64,000 nucleotides of DNA from Nocardioides sp. dk884 (GTDB lineage: Bacteria; Actinomycetota; Actinomycetes; Propionibacteriales; Nocardioidaceae): contig NZ_CP045649.1 in the NCBI RefSeq assembly GCF_009557055.1, positions 310,001 through 374,000 of the forward strand, read 5' to 3'. The position numbers were made by a program, and so were the translations under genes. The notes under the pieces were generated by a model. That model was not told the DNA's origin. It searched no databases and saw only the letters and a list, made by a program, of their open reading frames with translations. Positions within the stretch are counted from its first letter, which is position 1. The number at the start of each line of letters is the position of its first letter. This document shows positions 42,532 to 51,310 of this stretch, in pieces.

Positions 42532-45249
42532 GTGGCACACAAGTTGGTGATCGTCGAGTCCCCGGCGAAGGCCCGCACCATCGGCGGGTACCTCGGCCCG
42601 GGGTACGTCGTCGAGTCCTCCATCGGCCACATCCGTGACCTCCCGCAGAGCGCCGCGGAGACACCGGCCAAGATCAAGGACAAGCCCTGGGGCCGGCTCG
42701 GCGTCGACGTCGACCACGGCTTCGAGCCCTACTACGTGGTCCCGCGCGACAAGAAGGCCCACATGGCCAAGCTCAAGTCGTTGCTGAAGGACGCCGACGA
42801 GCTCTACCTCGCCACCGATGAGGACCGCGAGGGCGAGGCGATCGCCTGGCACCTCCTCGACGAGCTGAAGCCCAAGAAGGGCGTCCCGGTCAAGCGGATG
42901 GTCTTCCACGAGATCACCAAGCCGGCCATCCAGGCCGCCGCGGAGAACCCCCGCGAGCTCGACATGGACCTCGTCGAGGCCCAGGAGGCGCGCCGCATCC
43001 TCGACCGCCTCTACGGCTACGAGGTCTCCCCGGTGCTGTGGAAGAAGATCATGTCCGGCCTCTCCGCCGGGCGCGTGCAGTCGGTGGCGACCCGCCTGGT
43101 CGTCGACCGCGAGCGCGAGCGGATGCGCTTCCACGTCGCGTCGTACTGGGACCTCGAGGGGACCTTCGACGCCGGCAGCAAGCACGACCAGCGGATGTTC
43201 CCGGCCAAGCTGCACTCCGTGGACGGCGCCCGCGTGGCCCGCGGCTCCGACTTCGGCCCCGACGGGCTGCTGAAGAAGAGCGACGGCATCGTCCACCTCG
43301 ACCGCACCCGCGCCGAGGCGCTCTCCGAGGCGCTCCAGGACGCGACGTACGACGTGCGCTCGGTGGAGTCCAAGCCGTACCGCCGCAGCCCCTACGCGCC
43401 GTTCCGCACCACGACGCTGCAGCAGGAGGCCAGCCGCAAGCTCGGGATGAGCGCGAGCGTGACCATGTCGGTCGCCCAGCGCCTCTACGAGAACGGCTTC
43501 ATCACCTACATGCGTACCGACTCCACCACCCTCTCGGGCGGTGCGGTCGAGGCGGCGCGCAACCAGGTCCGCGAGCTGTACGGCGCCGAGTACCTCCCCG
43601 ACAAGCCGCGCACCTACGCCTCCAAGGTCAAGAACGCCCAGGAGGCGCACGAGGCGATCCGGCCCGCCGGCGAGTCCTTCCGCACCCCCGCGCAGACCGG
43701 GCTCAGCGGCGAGCAGTTCCGCCTCTACGAGCTGATCTGGATGCGCACCGTCGCCTCGCAGATGAAGGACGCGACCGGTCAGTCGGTCTCGATCCGGCTC
43801 GGCGGCACCGCGTCCACCGGCGAGGACGTCGTGTTCGCGGCCAGCGGCCGGGTGATCACCTTCCACGGCTTCCTCAAGGCCTACGTCGAGGGCGTCGACG
43901 AGGGCGCGGCCAAGGACGACGCGGAGACCCGGCTGCCCGCCCTGGCCCAGGGCGACGCCGTCTCGGCCGCGTCGGTCAGCGCCAGCGGCCACGAGACCAA
44001 GCCGCCGGCCCGCTACACCGAGGCCACGCTGATCAAGGAGCTCGAGGACCGCGAGATCGGTCGCCCCTCGACGTACGCCTCGATCATCGGGACGATCCTC
44101 AACCGCGGCTACGTCTACAAGAAGGGCACCGCGCTGGTCCCGGCGTGGCTGGCCTTCTCAGTGGTGCGCCTGCTCGTGGAGCACTTCCCCCGGCAGATCT
44201 CCTATGAGTTCACCGCCGAGATGGAGGACGTGCTCGACGAGATCGCCGCCGGTCGCAAGGACCGCAACACCGAGCTCGGCGAGTTCTACTACGGCTCCGG
44301 TGACATCGACGGGCTCAAGAAGCTCGTCGACGGGCTCGGAGACATCGACGCCCGCGAGCTCGCGACGTTCCCGATCGGCGACCCCGAGGCGGGCATCAAC
44401 CTGCGCGTGGGTCGCTACGGGCCCTACCTCGAGGGCCCCGGCGACGACGGCACCCCGGCGGGCAAGCGCGCCAACGTGCCCGACGACCTGCCGCCCGACG
44501 AGCTGACCCTGGAGAAGGCCGCCGAGCTGTTCGCCAACCCGGCGGGCGAGGAGATCGCGCTCGGCACCCACCCGGAGACGGGGCTGCAGGTGGTGGCGAA
44601 GAACGGCCGCTTCGGCCCCTACGTCACCGAGGTGCTGCCCGAGGACGCCCCCAAGTCCGCCAAGCCGCGGACCGGGTCGCTGTTCAAGTCGATGTCGCTG
44701 GACACCGTGACCCTCGCCGACGCGGTCAAGCTCCTCGAGCTGCCGCGGGTGGTCGGCGAGGACCCGGAGAGCGGCGAGGAGATCACCGCCCAGAACGGCC
44801 GCTACGGGCCGTACCTGAAGAAGGGCACCGACTCGCGCTCGCTGGCGAGCGAGGACCAGATCTTCACGGTGACCCTCGACGAGGCGCTCAAGATCTACGC
44901 CCAGCCCAAGCAGCGCGGCCGTGCGGCCGCGGCGCCGCCCCTCAAGGAGCTCGGCAACGACCCGGTCTCCGGGCAGCCGGTCGTGGTGAAGTCGGGCCGC
45001 TTCGGCGAGTACGTCACCGACGGCGAGTACAACGCGACGCTGCGCAAGGACGACACGGTCGAGGCGATCACCCTCGAGCGCGCCGCCGAGCTGCTCGCCG
45101 AGCGTCGCGAGCGGGGCCCGGCGAAGAAGACCGCCAAGAAGGCCGCGAAGAAGGCGCCGGCGAAGAAGGCCGCCGCCAAGAAGGCGCCGGCCAAGAAGAC
45201 GGCCGCCAAGAAGACCACCACGAAGAAGACGGCCGCCAAGAAGGACTGA
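42532..45249 (+). CDS. topA: DNA topoisomerase I
   Basis: Type IA topoisomerase relaxing negative supercoils, 905 aa. The TOPRIM domain has KLVIVESPAKARTIGGYLGP and ATDEDREGEAIAWH, and the active-site tyrosine is in NGFITYMRTDSTTLS (~327). The C-terminal third carries repeated actinobacterial TopoC domains (NGRFGPYVT, NGRYGPYLK, SGRFGEYVT) in place of zinc fingers, then a ~45-residue lysine/alanine tail (AKKTAKKAAKKAPAKK) that promotes DNA binding and processivity in related enzymes. GTG42532 with GAAAGAG ribosome site; TACCGT at 42489-42494 is a likely -10. Confidence 0.97.
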   Translation: MAHKLVIVESPAKARTIGGYLGPGYVVESSIGHIRDLPQSAAETPAKIKDKPWGRLGVDVDHGFEPYYVVPRDKKAHMAKLKSLLKDADELYLATDEDREGEAIAWHLLDELKPKKGVPVKRMVFHEITKPAIQAAAENPRELDMDLVEAQEARRILDRLYGYEVSPVLWKKIMSGLSAGRVQSVATRLVVDRERERMRFHVASYWDLEGTFDAGSKHDQRMFPAKLHSVDGARVARGSDFGPDGLLKKSDGIVHLDRTRAEALSEALQDATYDVRSVESKPYRRSPYAPFRTTTLQQEASRKLGMSASVTMSVAQRLYENGFITYMRTDSTTLSGGAVEAARNQVRELYGAEYLPDKPRTYASKVKNAQEAHEAIRPAGESFRTPAQTGLSGEQFRLYELIWMRTVASQMKDATGQSVSIRLGGTASTGEDVVFAASGRVITFHGFLKAYVEGVDEGAAKDDAETRLPALAQGDAVSAASVSASGHETKPPARYTEATLIKELEDREIGRPSTYASIIGTILNRGYVYKKGTALVPAWLAFSVVRLLVEHFPRQISYEFTAEMEDVLDEIAAGRKDRNTELGEFYYGSGDIDGLKKLVDGLGDIDARELATFPIGDPEAGINLRVGRYGPYLEGPGDDGTPAGKRANVPDDLPPDELTLEKAAELFANPAGEEIALGTHPETGLQVVAKNGRFGPYVTEVLPEDAPKSAKPRTGSLFKSMSLDTVTLADAVKLLELPRVVGEDPESGEEITAQNGRYGPYLKKGTDSRSLASEDQIFTVTLDEALKIYAQPKQRGRAAAAPPLKELGNDPVSGQPVVVKSGRFGEYVTDGEYNATLRKDDTVEAITLERAAELLAERRERGPAKKTAKKAAKKAPAKKAAAKKAPAKKTAAKKTTTKKTAAKKD

Positions 45250-45265
45250 CGGGTGCGGGCGCGAC

Positions 45266-45305
45266 CGACGGTGCGGCCTCGACAGAGGCGCACCGGGCAC
45301 CGTCG
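45266..45305 (+). terminator. Hairpin between topA and tmk
   Basis: Outer stem CGACGGTGC (45266-45274) with GCACCGTCG (45297-45305) and inner stem GCCTC/GAGGC (45276-45280/45285-45289), 17 bp past topA. Confidence 0.65.
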
Positions 45306-45316
45306 GCGGGCCCGCA

Positions 45317-45322
45317 TAAGGT
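45317..45322 (+). promoter_or_regulatory. -10 element for tmk
   Basis: TAAGGT, 7 bp before GTG45330, supports that start over the in-frame GTG at 45321. Confidence 0.5.
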
Positions 45323-45329
45323 GGACGGC

Positions 45330-45980
45330 GTGAGCAGTCATCCGGGTGTGTTCGCCGACAGCGGCGTCTTCGTGTGCTTCGAGGGCGGCGAGGGATCGGG
45401 CAAGTCCACCCAGTCGCGGCTGCTCGCGCAGCGCCTGGACGCCGCCGGCTACGCCACCGTGCTGACCTTCGAGCCCGGTGACACCGGGGTCGGCAAGGAG
45501 CTGCGCCGCATCGTGCTGAGCCCGGAGACCGGGGCGCTGGCCGACCGCACCGAGGCGCTGCTGTACGCCGCGGACAAGGCCGAGCACGTCGAGACGCTCG
45601 TGGCTCCGGCGCTGGCGCGCGGCGCGGTGGTGATCACCGATCGCTACGTCGACTCCACGCTCGCCTACCAGGGCGCCGGCCGATCCCTCGCGGTGGCCGA
45701 GGTCGAGGAGGTCGCCCGCTGGGCCACCCGCGACCTGCGCCCGCACCTCACGGTCGTGCTCGACCTGGCCCCCGAGGCGGGGCTGGCCCGCTTCGAGGCT
45801 CGCGACCGGATCGAGGGCGAGTCGCTGGAGTTCCACCAGCGGGTGCGCGCCGCGTTCCTGGAGATGGCCGCGGCCGACCCCGACCACTACCTCGTGCTCG
45901 ACGCGAGAGCGTCGGTCGAGCAGATCGCCGAGGCCGTCTGGGCCCGCGTCGAGCCCCTGCTCGGGCAGGCGGTCCGATGA
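45330..45980 (+). CDS. tmk: Thymidylate kinase
   Basis: Phosphorylates dTMP to dTDP, 216 aa. P-loop FEGGEGSGKSTQSRLL near the N-terminus, then the dTMP/DR(Y/H) motif VITDRYVDSTLAYQGAGR and the LID-region arginine in EARDRIEGESLEFHQRV. Overlaps holB by 4 bp (ATGA), a pairing of nucleotide supply and replication genes seen in many bacteria. Confidence 0.95.
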   Translation: MSSHPGVFADSGVFVCFEGGEGSGKSTQSRLLAQRLDAAGYATVLTFEPGDTGVGKELRRIVLSPETGALADRTEALLYAADKAEHVETLVAPALARGAVVITDRYVDSTLAYQGAGRSLAVAEVEEVARWATRDLRPHLTVVLDLAPEAGLARFEARDRIEGESLEFHQRVRAAFLEMAAADPDHYLVLDARASVEQIAEAVWARVEPLLGQAVR

Positions 45981-47155
45981 CGGCGGTGCGGCAGGCCGGC
46001 AGCGTGTGGGACGGCCTGGTCGGCCAGCGCGCCGCGATCACCGCCCTGCGCGCCGCGGCCGGCGGCCACGGGATGAGCCACGCCTGGCTGTTCACCGGCC
46101 CGCCCGGCTCCGGGCGCTCCAACGCCGCCCTCGCCTTCGCCGCCGCCCTGCAGTGCGAGGACCCCACGGAGCCCGGGTGCGGTCAGTGCCACGCGTGCCG
46201 CACCGTGCTGGGCGGCTCGCATGCCGACGTCAAGCGGGTCAGCACCTCCGGGCTGTCGCTGGGCGTGCGGCTGGTGCGCGACCTGGTGCGCTCCGCGTCC
46301 CTGGCCCCCGTCGGCCGGCGCTGGCAGGTGATCGTCGTCGAGGACGCCGACCGGCTCACCGAGCAGGCGGTCAACGCGCTGCTCAAGGCCATCGAGGAGC
46401 CGGCCGAGCGCACCGTGTGGATGCTGTGCGCGCCGACGGTCGAGGACGTCTTGCCCACTGTCCGCTCGCGCTGCCGCCTGGTCACGCTCAGCACCCCCAG
46501 TCCGCGCGACGTCGCCGGGTTCCTGATGGCCAGCGACGGCGTCCCGGAGGCGCTGGCCGTCTCCGCCGCCCGCGCCAGCCAGGGCCACATCGGCCGGGCC
46601 CGCGCGCTGGCCCGCGACCCCGAGACCCGCAAGCGCCGCAACGAGGTCGTCGCGATGCCGGCCAAGCTCACCAGCCTCGGCGCCTGCATGCGCTTCGCGG
46701 CCCGGATCGCGGAGGTCAGCAAGGAGGAGGCCGAGGCGCTCACCGGCGACCTCGACGCCCGGGAGAAGGCCGACCTCGACGCGGCGTACGGCGTGGTCGA
46801 GCGCGGCCGCCGGCCGCGGGAGTACGGCCCCGCGCTCGCCGAGCTGCTGAAGGAGCAGAAGACGCGCGCGAAGCGGCGCCACCTCGACGTCGTCGACCGG
46901 GCGCTGATGGACCTGGTCTCGGTCTACCGCGACGCGGTGGCGCTCGCCTCGGGCGCCCGGGGCGAGCTGGTCAACGAGGACATCCGCGCCGACGTGGAGT
47001 GGCTCGTCGAGACCGCGAGCCCGGAGCTCAACCTCCAGCGCATCGGGTGGATCTTCGAGGCCCGCGAACAGATGCTGGAGTTCAACGTGCCGCCCGCCCT
47101 CGCCCTGGAGTCGATGATGGTGTCCCTGCGTGCCCCGGACGGAGCCGTGCGGTGA
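45977..47155 (+). CDS. holB: DNA polymerase III subunit delta'
   Basis: Clamp-loader subunit, 392 aa. AAA+ module with LFTGPPGSGRSNAALAF, where the usual P-loop lysine is arginine, as in non-hydrolysing delta' subunits. The cysteine-rich zinc module (CEDPTEPGCGQCHACRT) follows. VVEDADRLTEQAVNALLKAI and EEPAERTVWML correspond to Walker B/sensor regions. The SRC motif TVRSRCRLVTL, a trans-acting arginine finger, is kept. Coupled to tmk and to the downstream peptidase gene by short overlaps. Confidence 0.94.
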   Translation: MTAVRQAGSVWDGLVGQRAAITALRAAAGGHGMSHAWLFTGPPGSGRSNAALAFAAALQCEDPTEPGCGQCHACRTVLGGSHADVKRVSTSGLSLGVRLVRDLVRSASLAPVGRRWQVIVVEDADRLTEQAVNALLKAIEEPAERTVWMLCAPTVEDVLPTVRSRCRLVTLSTPSPRDVAGFLMASDGVPEALAVSAARASQGHIGRARALARDPETRKRRNEVVAMPAKLTSLGACMRFAARIAEVSKEEAEALTGDLDAREKADLDAAYGVVERGRRPREYGPALAELLKEQKTRAKRRHLDVVDRALMDLVSVYRDAVALASGARGELVNEDIRADVEWLVETASPELNLQRIGWIFEAREQMLEFNVPPALALESMMVSLRAPDGAVR

Positions 47156-48729
47156 AGCCCACGACCGTCCGCGTGATCGTCCTGCTCACCGTCGCCGCGC
47201 TGGTGCTCGGCACGCTCGGCGTCACGATCAGCGCGCTGACCTCCGGCTCGGGATCGGGCTCCTCCGGCGGGGACGACTGGAGCCCCGCGCCCACGGGCTC
47301 CGCCGCCCCCGGCGCGGCCGAGGCGCCCGCAGCCGACCTGCAGGAGTTCTACGACCAGCGCGTCGACTGGCAGCGCTGCTCGGGCGACGGAGACTTCGAA
47401 TGTGCCCGAGTCGAGGTGCCGCTCGACTACGCGGACCCCGATGCCGAGAGCATCGAGCTCGCGCTGCTGCGCGACCCGGCCAGCGACCCCGAGGCGCGGA
47501 TCGGCTCGCTGCTGGTCAACCCCGGCGGTCCCGGCGCGCCGGGCACGGCGTACGCCGAGCAGGCCGAGGCCGCGTTCCGCCCGGAGCTGACCCGGGTCTA
47601 CGACGTGGTGGGCTTCGACCCCCGCGGCACCGGGTCCAGCTCGCCGGTGGACTGCCTCCCCGACGCCGCGCTGGACCGCTATCTCGCCTTCGACCCGACG
47701 CCGGACAGCGACATGGAGGCCGGCGACCTGCTCCTGCAGGTGCGCTCGTTCAACCGCGGCTGCGTCGAGCGCTCCGGCGATCTCGCCGCGCACGTGTCCA
47801 CCGTGGAGGCCGCGCGCGACCTCGACATCCTGCGCGCCGTGCTCGGCGAGGAGACCCTCACCTACTTCGGCGCCTCCTACGGCACCCAGCTCGGCGCGAC
47901 GTACGCCGAGCTCTTCCCCGACCGGGTCGGCCGGATGGTCCTCGACGGCGGTGTCGACGTCACCCTCGACGCCCGCGAGTCCAGCCTGGGCCAGGCGCGC
48001 GGCTTCGAGACCGCGCTGCGCGCCTACGTGCAGAACTGCGTGGACGCCGGCGACTGCTTCCTCGGCGACTCCGTCGATGAGGGCATGGAGCGGATCGCCG
48101 AGCTGCTCGACGACCTCGACGAGAAGCCGCTGCCCACCAGCGACGGGCGCACGCTCGAGCCGGGCACGGCGTTCCTCGGCATCGTCACCCCGCTGTACAG
48201 CCGGCAGTACTGGAGCCTGCTCGACGAGGGGCTCCAGGGCGCGCTCGACGGCGACGGCACGGTGCTGATGCTGCTGGCCGACACCTACGCCTCGCGCGGT
48301 CCCGACGGCTACCTCGACAACTCCACCGAGGCGATCGTGGCGGTCCGCTGCCTCGACGACCCCGCGTCGGTCCCGCTGAAGCGGATCCCGCAGGAGTTCG
48401 CGGCGTTCGACGAGGCCGCGCCCCTCTTCGGACGGGTCTTCGCCTGGGGGCTGCTCGGCTGCGTCGGCTACGACGCCCGCTCCGAGGAGAAGCCGCTCGA
48501 CATCCGCGCCGAGGGTGCCGCCCCGATCCTGGTCATCGGCACCACCCGCGACCCCGCGACGCCGTACGAGTGGTCGGTCGCGCTGGCCGACCAGCTGGAG
48601 TCCGGCGTGCTGCTCACCCGCGAGGGCGACGGGCACACCGGCTACAACGTCGGCAACACCTGCGTCGACGAGGTCGTCGACTCCTACCTCATCGACGGCA
48701 CGGTGCCCGAGGACGGCCGGCGCTGCTGA
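47152..48729 (+). CDS. Secreted/membrane-anchored tripeptidyl aminopeptidase-like alpha/beta hydrolase
   Basis: 525-aa exported hydrolase with an N-terminal membrane anchor (~6-30), a Gly/Ser-rich linker and an alpha/beta fold. The nucleophile is in TYFGASYGTQLGATYAEL, the oxyanion region is LLVNPGGPGAPGT, the acid is in VIGTTRDPATPYEW and the histidine in GDGHTGYNV. The last ~100 residues match the TAP-like C-terminal domain of streptomycete tripeptidyl aminopeptidases (SlpD/E group). Probably processes extracellular peptides. GTGA-type overlap with holB suggests read-through transcription rather than shared function. Confidence 0.9.
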   Translation: MKPTTVRVIVLLTVAALVLGTLGVTISALTSGSGSGSSGGDDWSPAPTGSAAPGAAEAPAADLQEFYDQRVDWQRCSGDGDFECARVEVPLDYADPDAESIELALLRDPASDPEARIGSLLVNPGGPGAPGTAYAEQAEAAFRPELTRVYDVVGFDPRGTGSSSPVDCLPDAALDRYLAFDPTPDSDMEAGDLLLQVRSFNRGCVERSGDLAAHVSTVEAARDLDILRAVLGEETLTYFGASYGTQLGATYAELFPDRVGRMVLDGGVDVTLDARESSLGQARGFETALRAYVQNCVDAGDCFLGDSVDEGMERIAELLDDLDEKPLPTSDGRTLEPGTAFLGIVTPLYSRQYWSLLDEGLQGALDGDGTVLMLLADTYASRGPDGYLDNSTEAIVAVRCLDDPASVPLKRIPQEFAAFDEAAPLFGRVFAWGLLGCVGYDARSEEKPLDIRAEGAAPILVIGTTRDPATPYEWSVALADQLESGVLLTREGDGHTGYNVGNTCVDEVVDSYLIDGTVPEDGRRC

Positions 48730-48756
48730 CTCGCCGCTCCCGGCTCGCGCCGGCGA

Positions 48757-49683
48757 TCAGTGCGGGCGGACCGGGTCCGCGATCGCCTGGATGCGTGCGG
48801 TGGCGAGCTCGATCATCAGCTGCGCGGCCGGGGAGAGGGCGGCGCCAGCGCGGTGCACGATCGCGAGCGTGTCGTACTGGCGTGGGCGCAGCGAGACCCA
48901 GCCGGCCTCGGGTGCCAGACGGGGGAGCAGCTGGAGCGCTGCACCCTTGTTGACCACGGAGTCGGCGAGTCCCATGCCGACCAGCTCGACGGCGGTCTCG
49001 ACGTCCTCGACCTCGATGCGGGTCTGCGGGTTGCGCCCGGTCTCGTGCAGCATCTGGCGCAGCACCGTCCGGGTGGAGTCGCGGGCGCGCCAGGTGGTCT
49101 CCGGCATCACCAGCGAGGCCTGTGCGAGCCGGTGCGCGGTGAGCGGGCTGGTCAGGCGGCTGTGGTCGGCGCTGATGTAGACCAGCTCGTCGCGGGCCAC
49201 CGGGGTGATCGTCAGCCCCTCGCTGGCCGCGCTGGAGACCGCGATCATCGCCGCCTCCAGTCGGCCGCGGCGCAGGTCCTCCTGGACGTCCAGGGAGTTC
49301 TGTCCCACCAGCTCGACGCGTACGCCGGGGTGGCGGGCGAGCACGTCGGCGACCAGGCCCGCCCCGGCGTACAGCCGAGCGGTGCCGAACATGCCGAACC
49401 GGATGGTCCCGGTCTCCAGGGAGCGGACCCGCTGCACGGCCTGCTGGGCCTCGCGGACCGCGGTGAGGGCCTGCTCGGCGTGGGGTCGGAGCGACTCGGC
49501 CGCGCCGGTGGGGACCACTCCGCGGCCCACGCGGCGGAAGAGCTCCACGCCGAGGCTGCGCTCGAGGCTGCGGATCTGCTCGGAGACCGAGGGTTGTGCG
49601 TAGCCGAGGTGCTCGGCGGCCGCGGTGAGCGAGCCGTGCTCGTAGGCGGCGAGGAAGCAGGTCAGCTGGTGCAGCGAGAGCAT
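48757..49683 (-). CDS. LysR-family transcriptional regulator
   Basis: 308-aa LTTR. The N-terminal helix-turn-helix reads FLAAYEHGSLTAAAEHLGYA then QPSVSEQIRSLERSLGVELF. The C-terminal ~200 residues are the inducer-binding domain (TIRFGMFGTARLYAGAGLVA). A 7-bp palindrome covering the start codon and a TAGGTT -10 box exactly 6 bp upstream suggest a leaderless, autoregulated gene. No divergent metabolic gene lies next to it, so the regulon is unknown. Confidence 0.92.
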   Translation of the reverse strand: MLSLHQLTCFLAAYEHGSLTAAAEHLGYAQPSVSEQIRSLERSLGVELFRRVGRGVVPTGAAESLRPHAEQALTAVREAQQAVQRVRSLETGTIRFGMFGTARLYAGAGLVADVLARHPGVRVELVGQNSLDVQEDLRRGRLEAAMIAVSSAASEGLTITPVARDELVYISADHSRLTSPLTAHRLAQASLVMPETTWRARDSTRTVLRQMLHETGRNPQTRIEVEDVETAVELVGMGLADSVVNKGAALQLLPRLAPEAGWVSLRPRQYDTLAIVHRAGAALSPAAQLMIELATARIQAIADPVRPH

Positions 49684-49697
49684 AGGTCCAACCTATG
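49681..49697. promoter_or_regulatory. LysR operator overlapping its own start codon
   Basis: CATAGGT-CCA-ACCTATG is a perfect 7-bp inverted repeat containing the LTTR T-N11-A pattern (49683/49695). On the minus strand it includes the ATG and the -10 box TAGGTT (49690-49695), so binding would block transcription start. Confidence 0.65.
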
Positions 49698-49785
49698 TGG
49701 CTTCGAGGAAAGCAAGGCTACCCCTTTGCCTGGGCCGGCGGGAGGATGATCGCGTCCCCGATCGCACCCACGGAAAGGAACCGCG

Positions 49786-49974
49786 GTGTTCACCCACGTC
49801 TGCAGCGCCTGCGACAAGCGTCAGCTCATCTTCCCCAGCCAGGTCACCGCGGTCGCCGAGGGCGCTCGCGGCCCCGTCGTCACCTTCACCTGCTGGTGCG
49901 GCGCCACCCAGTCCGCGCCGCTGCGCCTCGTCCCCGAGCCTCGCCGCCCGCGCGAGGTCGAGCTCGTCGCCTGA
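49786..49974 (+). CDS. Small zinc-ribbon-like protein
   Basis: 62-aa protein with four cysteines in two pairs (HVCSAC near the start, FTCWCG in the middle), typical of a zinc ribbon, and a basic tail. GTG49786 has a GGAAAGGAA ribosome site. No signal peptide. The family was not recognised; DNA, RNA or protein binding is possible. Confidence 0.7.
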   Translation: MFTHVCSACDKRQLIFPSQVTAVAEGARGPVVTFTCWCGATQSAPLRLVPEPRRPREVELVA

Positions 49975-50035
49975 CCCGTCTGTGGGTCGTCGCCGCGGGG
50001 TGGGCGCCGGTTTCGCGCCCGGCCTGCGGCATCGG

Positions 50036-50041
50036 TATGCT
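50036..50041 (+). promoter_or_regulatory. -10 element for tRNA-Thr
   Basis: TATGCT 31 bp before the mature tRNA 5' end. Confidence 0.45.
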
Positions 50042-50072
50042 CTGCCGGGTTGTCCGGCGTGCCGGGCGACAC

Positions 50073-50148
50073 GCCGCCTTAGCTCAGTCGGTAGAGCGAA
50101 TCACTCGTAATGATTAGGTCGTCGGTTCGATTCCGACAGGCGGCTCCA
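50073..50148 (+). tRNA. tRNA-Thr (anticodon CGT), CCA encoded
   Basis: 76-nt cloverleaf: acceptor stem GCCGCCT (50073-50079) with AGGCGGC (50138-50144), D arm GCTC/GAGC, anticodon stem AATCA/TGATT around loop CTCGTAA (anticodon CGT), T arm GTCGG/CCGAC with loop TTCGATT, discriminator T and encoded CCA. It decodes ACG. Confidence 0.96.
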
Positions 50149-50155
50149 CTGCACC

Positions 50156-50185
50156 AGCCCCCGACCTGCACCGCAGGCGGGGGCT
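50156..50185. terminator. Terminator after tRNA-Thr
   Basis: 8-bp stem AGCCCCCG (50156-50163) and CGGGGGCT (50178-50185), 8 bp after the tRNA and before the convergent nitroreductase gene. Confidence 0.75.
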
Positions 50186-50235
50186 GTTCGCATCTGGGGC
50201 GGCCTCCGGAGATCCGACCGCCGCCCCGACCGCGC

Positions 50236-50850
50236 TCACGCCCAGGCGAGGGCCTGGTCGTGCTCGAGGCGCGGCAGGCGCGGGAACCACGGGTCGACGC
50301 CGGGGTGGCCGATGTTGACCACGAGGTGCGAGCGCCACGAGGTGCCCGCGAAGAACTCGGCGTCGATGCCGGCCGCGTCGAACCCGCCCATCGGGCCTGC
50401 CGCCAGGCCGGCCGCGCGGACGGCGAGGAGGAAGACGCCGGTCTGGAGCGAGGCGGACTGGCGGGCCATACCCTCGCGCAGCTGAGGCTGGCCGCCGAGG
50501 TTCTCGCGCATCTGCTCGCCGCGGGCCGGAAAGACGGTGGGCATGTGCTCGTGGAAGTCGAGGTCGTAGGCCATCACGGCGACGACCGGTGCGCTCGCGG
50601 CCTTCGAGCGGTTGCCCTCGGCGAGGTGGGGGATCAGACGGGCCTTGCCCTCCTCGGTGCGCACGAACAGCACGCGAAGCGGCTGGGTGTTGGCCGCGGA
50701 CGGCGACCAGCGGGCGAGCTCCCAGATGGCGCCGAGCTCCTCGTCGGTGACGGGAGTGTCGGCGAAGGCGTTCGCCGTGCGGGCCTCGGTGAACAGGAGC
50801 GCACGCGCCTGCTCCTCGAGGGCGAAGAGGGTGGGGGGTGCCTGGGTCAT
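50236..50850 (-). CDS. Nitroreductase-family (malonic semialdehyde reductase-like) protein
   Basis: 204-aa FMN-dependent oxidoreductase of the RutE/HadB-like group. ELARWSPSAANTQPLRVLFV (~46-65) is the FMN-phosphate region and GLAAGPMGGFD the second flavin contact. RutE reduces malonic semialdehyde during pyrimidine breakdown, but similar proteins act on other quinones or nitro compounds. Divergent from an HxlR regulator with a palindromic operator between them, so expression is probably induced by a redox or electrophile signal. Confidence 0.88.
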   Translation of the reverse strand: MTQAPPTLFALEEQARALLFTEARTANAFADTPVTDEELGAIWELARWSPSAANTQPLRVLFVRTEEGKARLIPHLAEGNRSKAASAPVVAVMAYDLDFHEHMPTVFPARGEQMRENLGGQPQLREGMARQSASLQTGVFLLAVRAAGLAAGPMGGFDAAGIDAEFFAGTSWRSHLVVNIGHPGVDPWFPRLPRLEHDQALAWA

Positions 50851-50880
50851 GACCGCTCCTGGACTGGCTGCTTGAGATTG

Positions 50881-50911
50881 AGTAGGTACTACGAAAAACA
50901 TAGCAACTAGT
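50881..50911. promoter_or_regulatory. Palindromic operator between nitroreductase and HxlR genes
   Basis: 13-bp arms AGTAGGTACTACG and CATAGCAACTAGT match in inverted orientation at 9 of 13 positions around an AAAAA spacer, in an A+T-rich patch. The likely binding site of the HxlR protein. Confidence 0.6.
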
Positions 50912-50929
50912 CCAGCAGATGGCGAGGGG

Positions 50930-50935
50930 TAGGCT
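50930..50935 (+). promoter_or_regulatory. -10 element, leaderless promoter of the HxlR gene
   Basis: TAGGCT followed by exactly 6 bp and ATG50942. Confidence 0.6.
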
Positions 50936-50941
50936 GCCGGT

Positions 50942-51310
50942 ATGGCGAAAGAGGCGGCTCCGGACGCGGCGGACCACGACCCGCGGGCGTGCAGCAGCGG
51001 CCTGATCCGCGCGTTCAGCTTCTTGGGCAAACGGTGGAACGGCGTGCTGCTGGCGACGCTCCTGGAGGGTCCGGCTGGGTTCGCCGATCTCAAGCGCGCC
51101 ATCGCCGGGATCAGCGACTCGATGCTCTCGGATCGGTTGAGCGAGCTGTCCGGCGCGGGCCTGGTGCGGCGCTCGGTGGAGGAGGGGCCCCCGGTGTCGG
51201 TGCTCTACGACCTCACCGAGGCCGGGCACGCGATCCTGCCGGCGATGCGCGCGCTGTCGACGTGGGCGGACGAGCACCTGCCGAACGACGCGTGCCCGCC
51301 CCTGCGATAG
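50942..51310 (+). CDS. HxlR-family winged-helix regulator
   Basis: 122-aa dimeric winged-helix protein: IRAFSFLGKRWNGVLLATLL, then FADLKRAIAGISDSMLSDRL with the recognition helix, and the wing GLVRRSVEEGPPVSVLYDLT. A single cysteine (C17, near the N-terminal region) lies where redox-sensing members such as HypR carry theirs. Divergent from and probably repressing the nitroreductase gene. Confidence 0.92.
   Translation: MAKEAAPDAADHDPRACSSGLIRAFSFLGKRWNGVLLATLLEGPAGFADLKRAIAGISDSMLSDRLSELSGAGLVRRSVEEGPPVSVLYDLTEAGHAILPAMRALSTWADEHLPNDACPPLR

Noticed and set aside
40858..43992. Very long reading frame opposite the methyltransferase and topA
   Set aside because: Mirror frame of two well-supported genes in high-GC DNA; no recognisable motif.
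45120..45246. Lysine/alanine codon repeats at the topA end as a sequence repeat or recombination site
   Set aside because: They encode the basic C-terminal tail usual in actinobacterial TopA.
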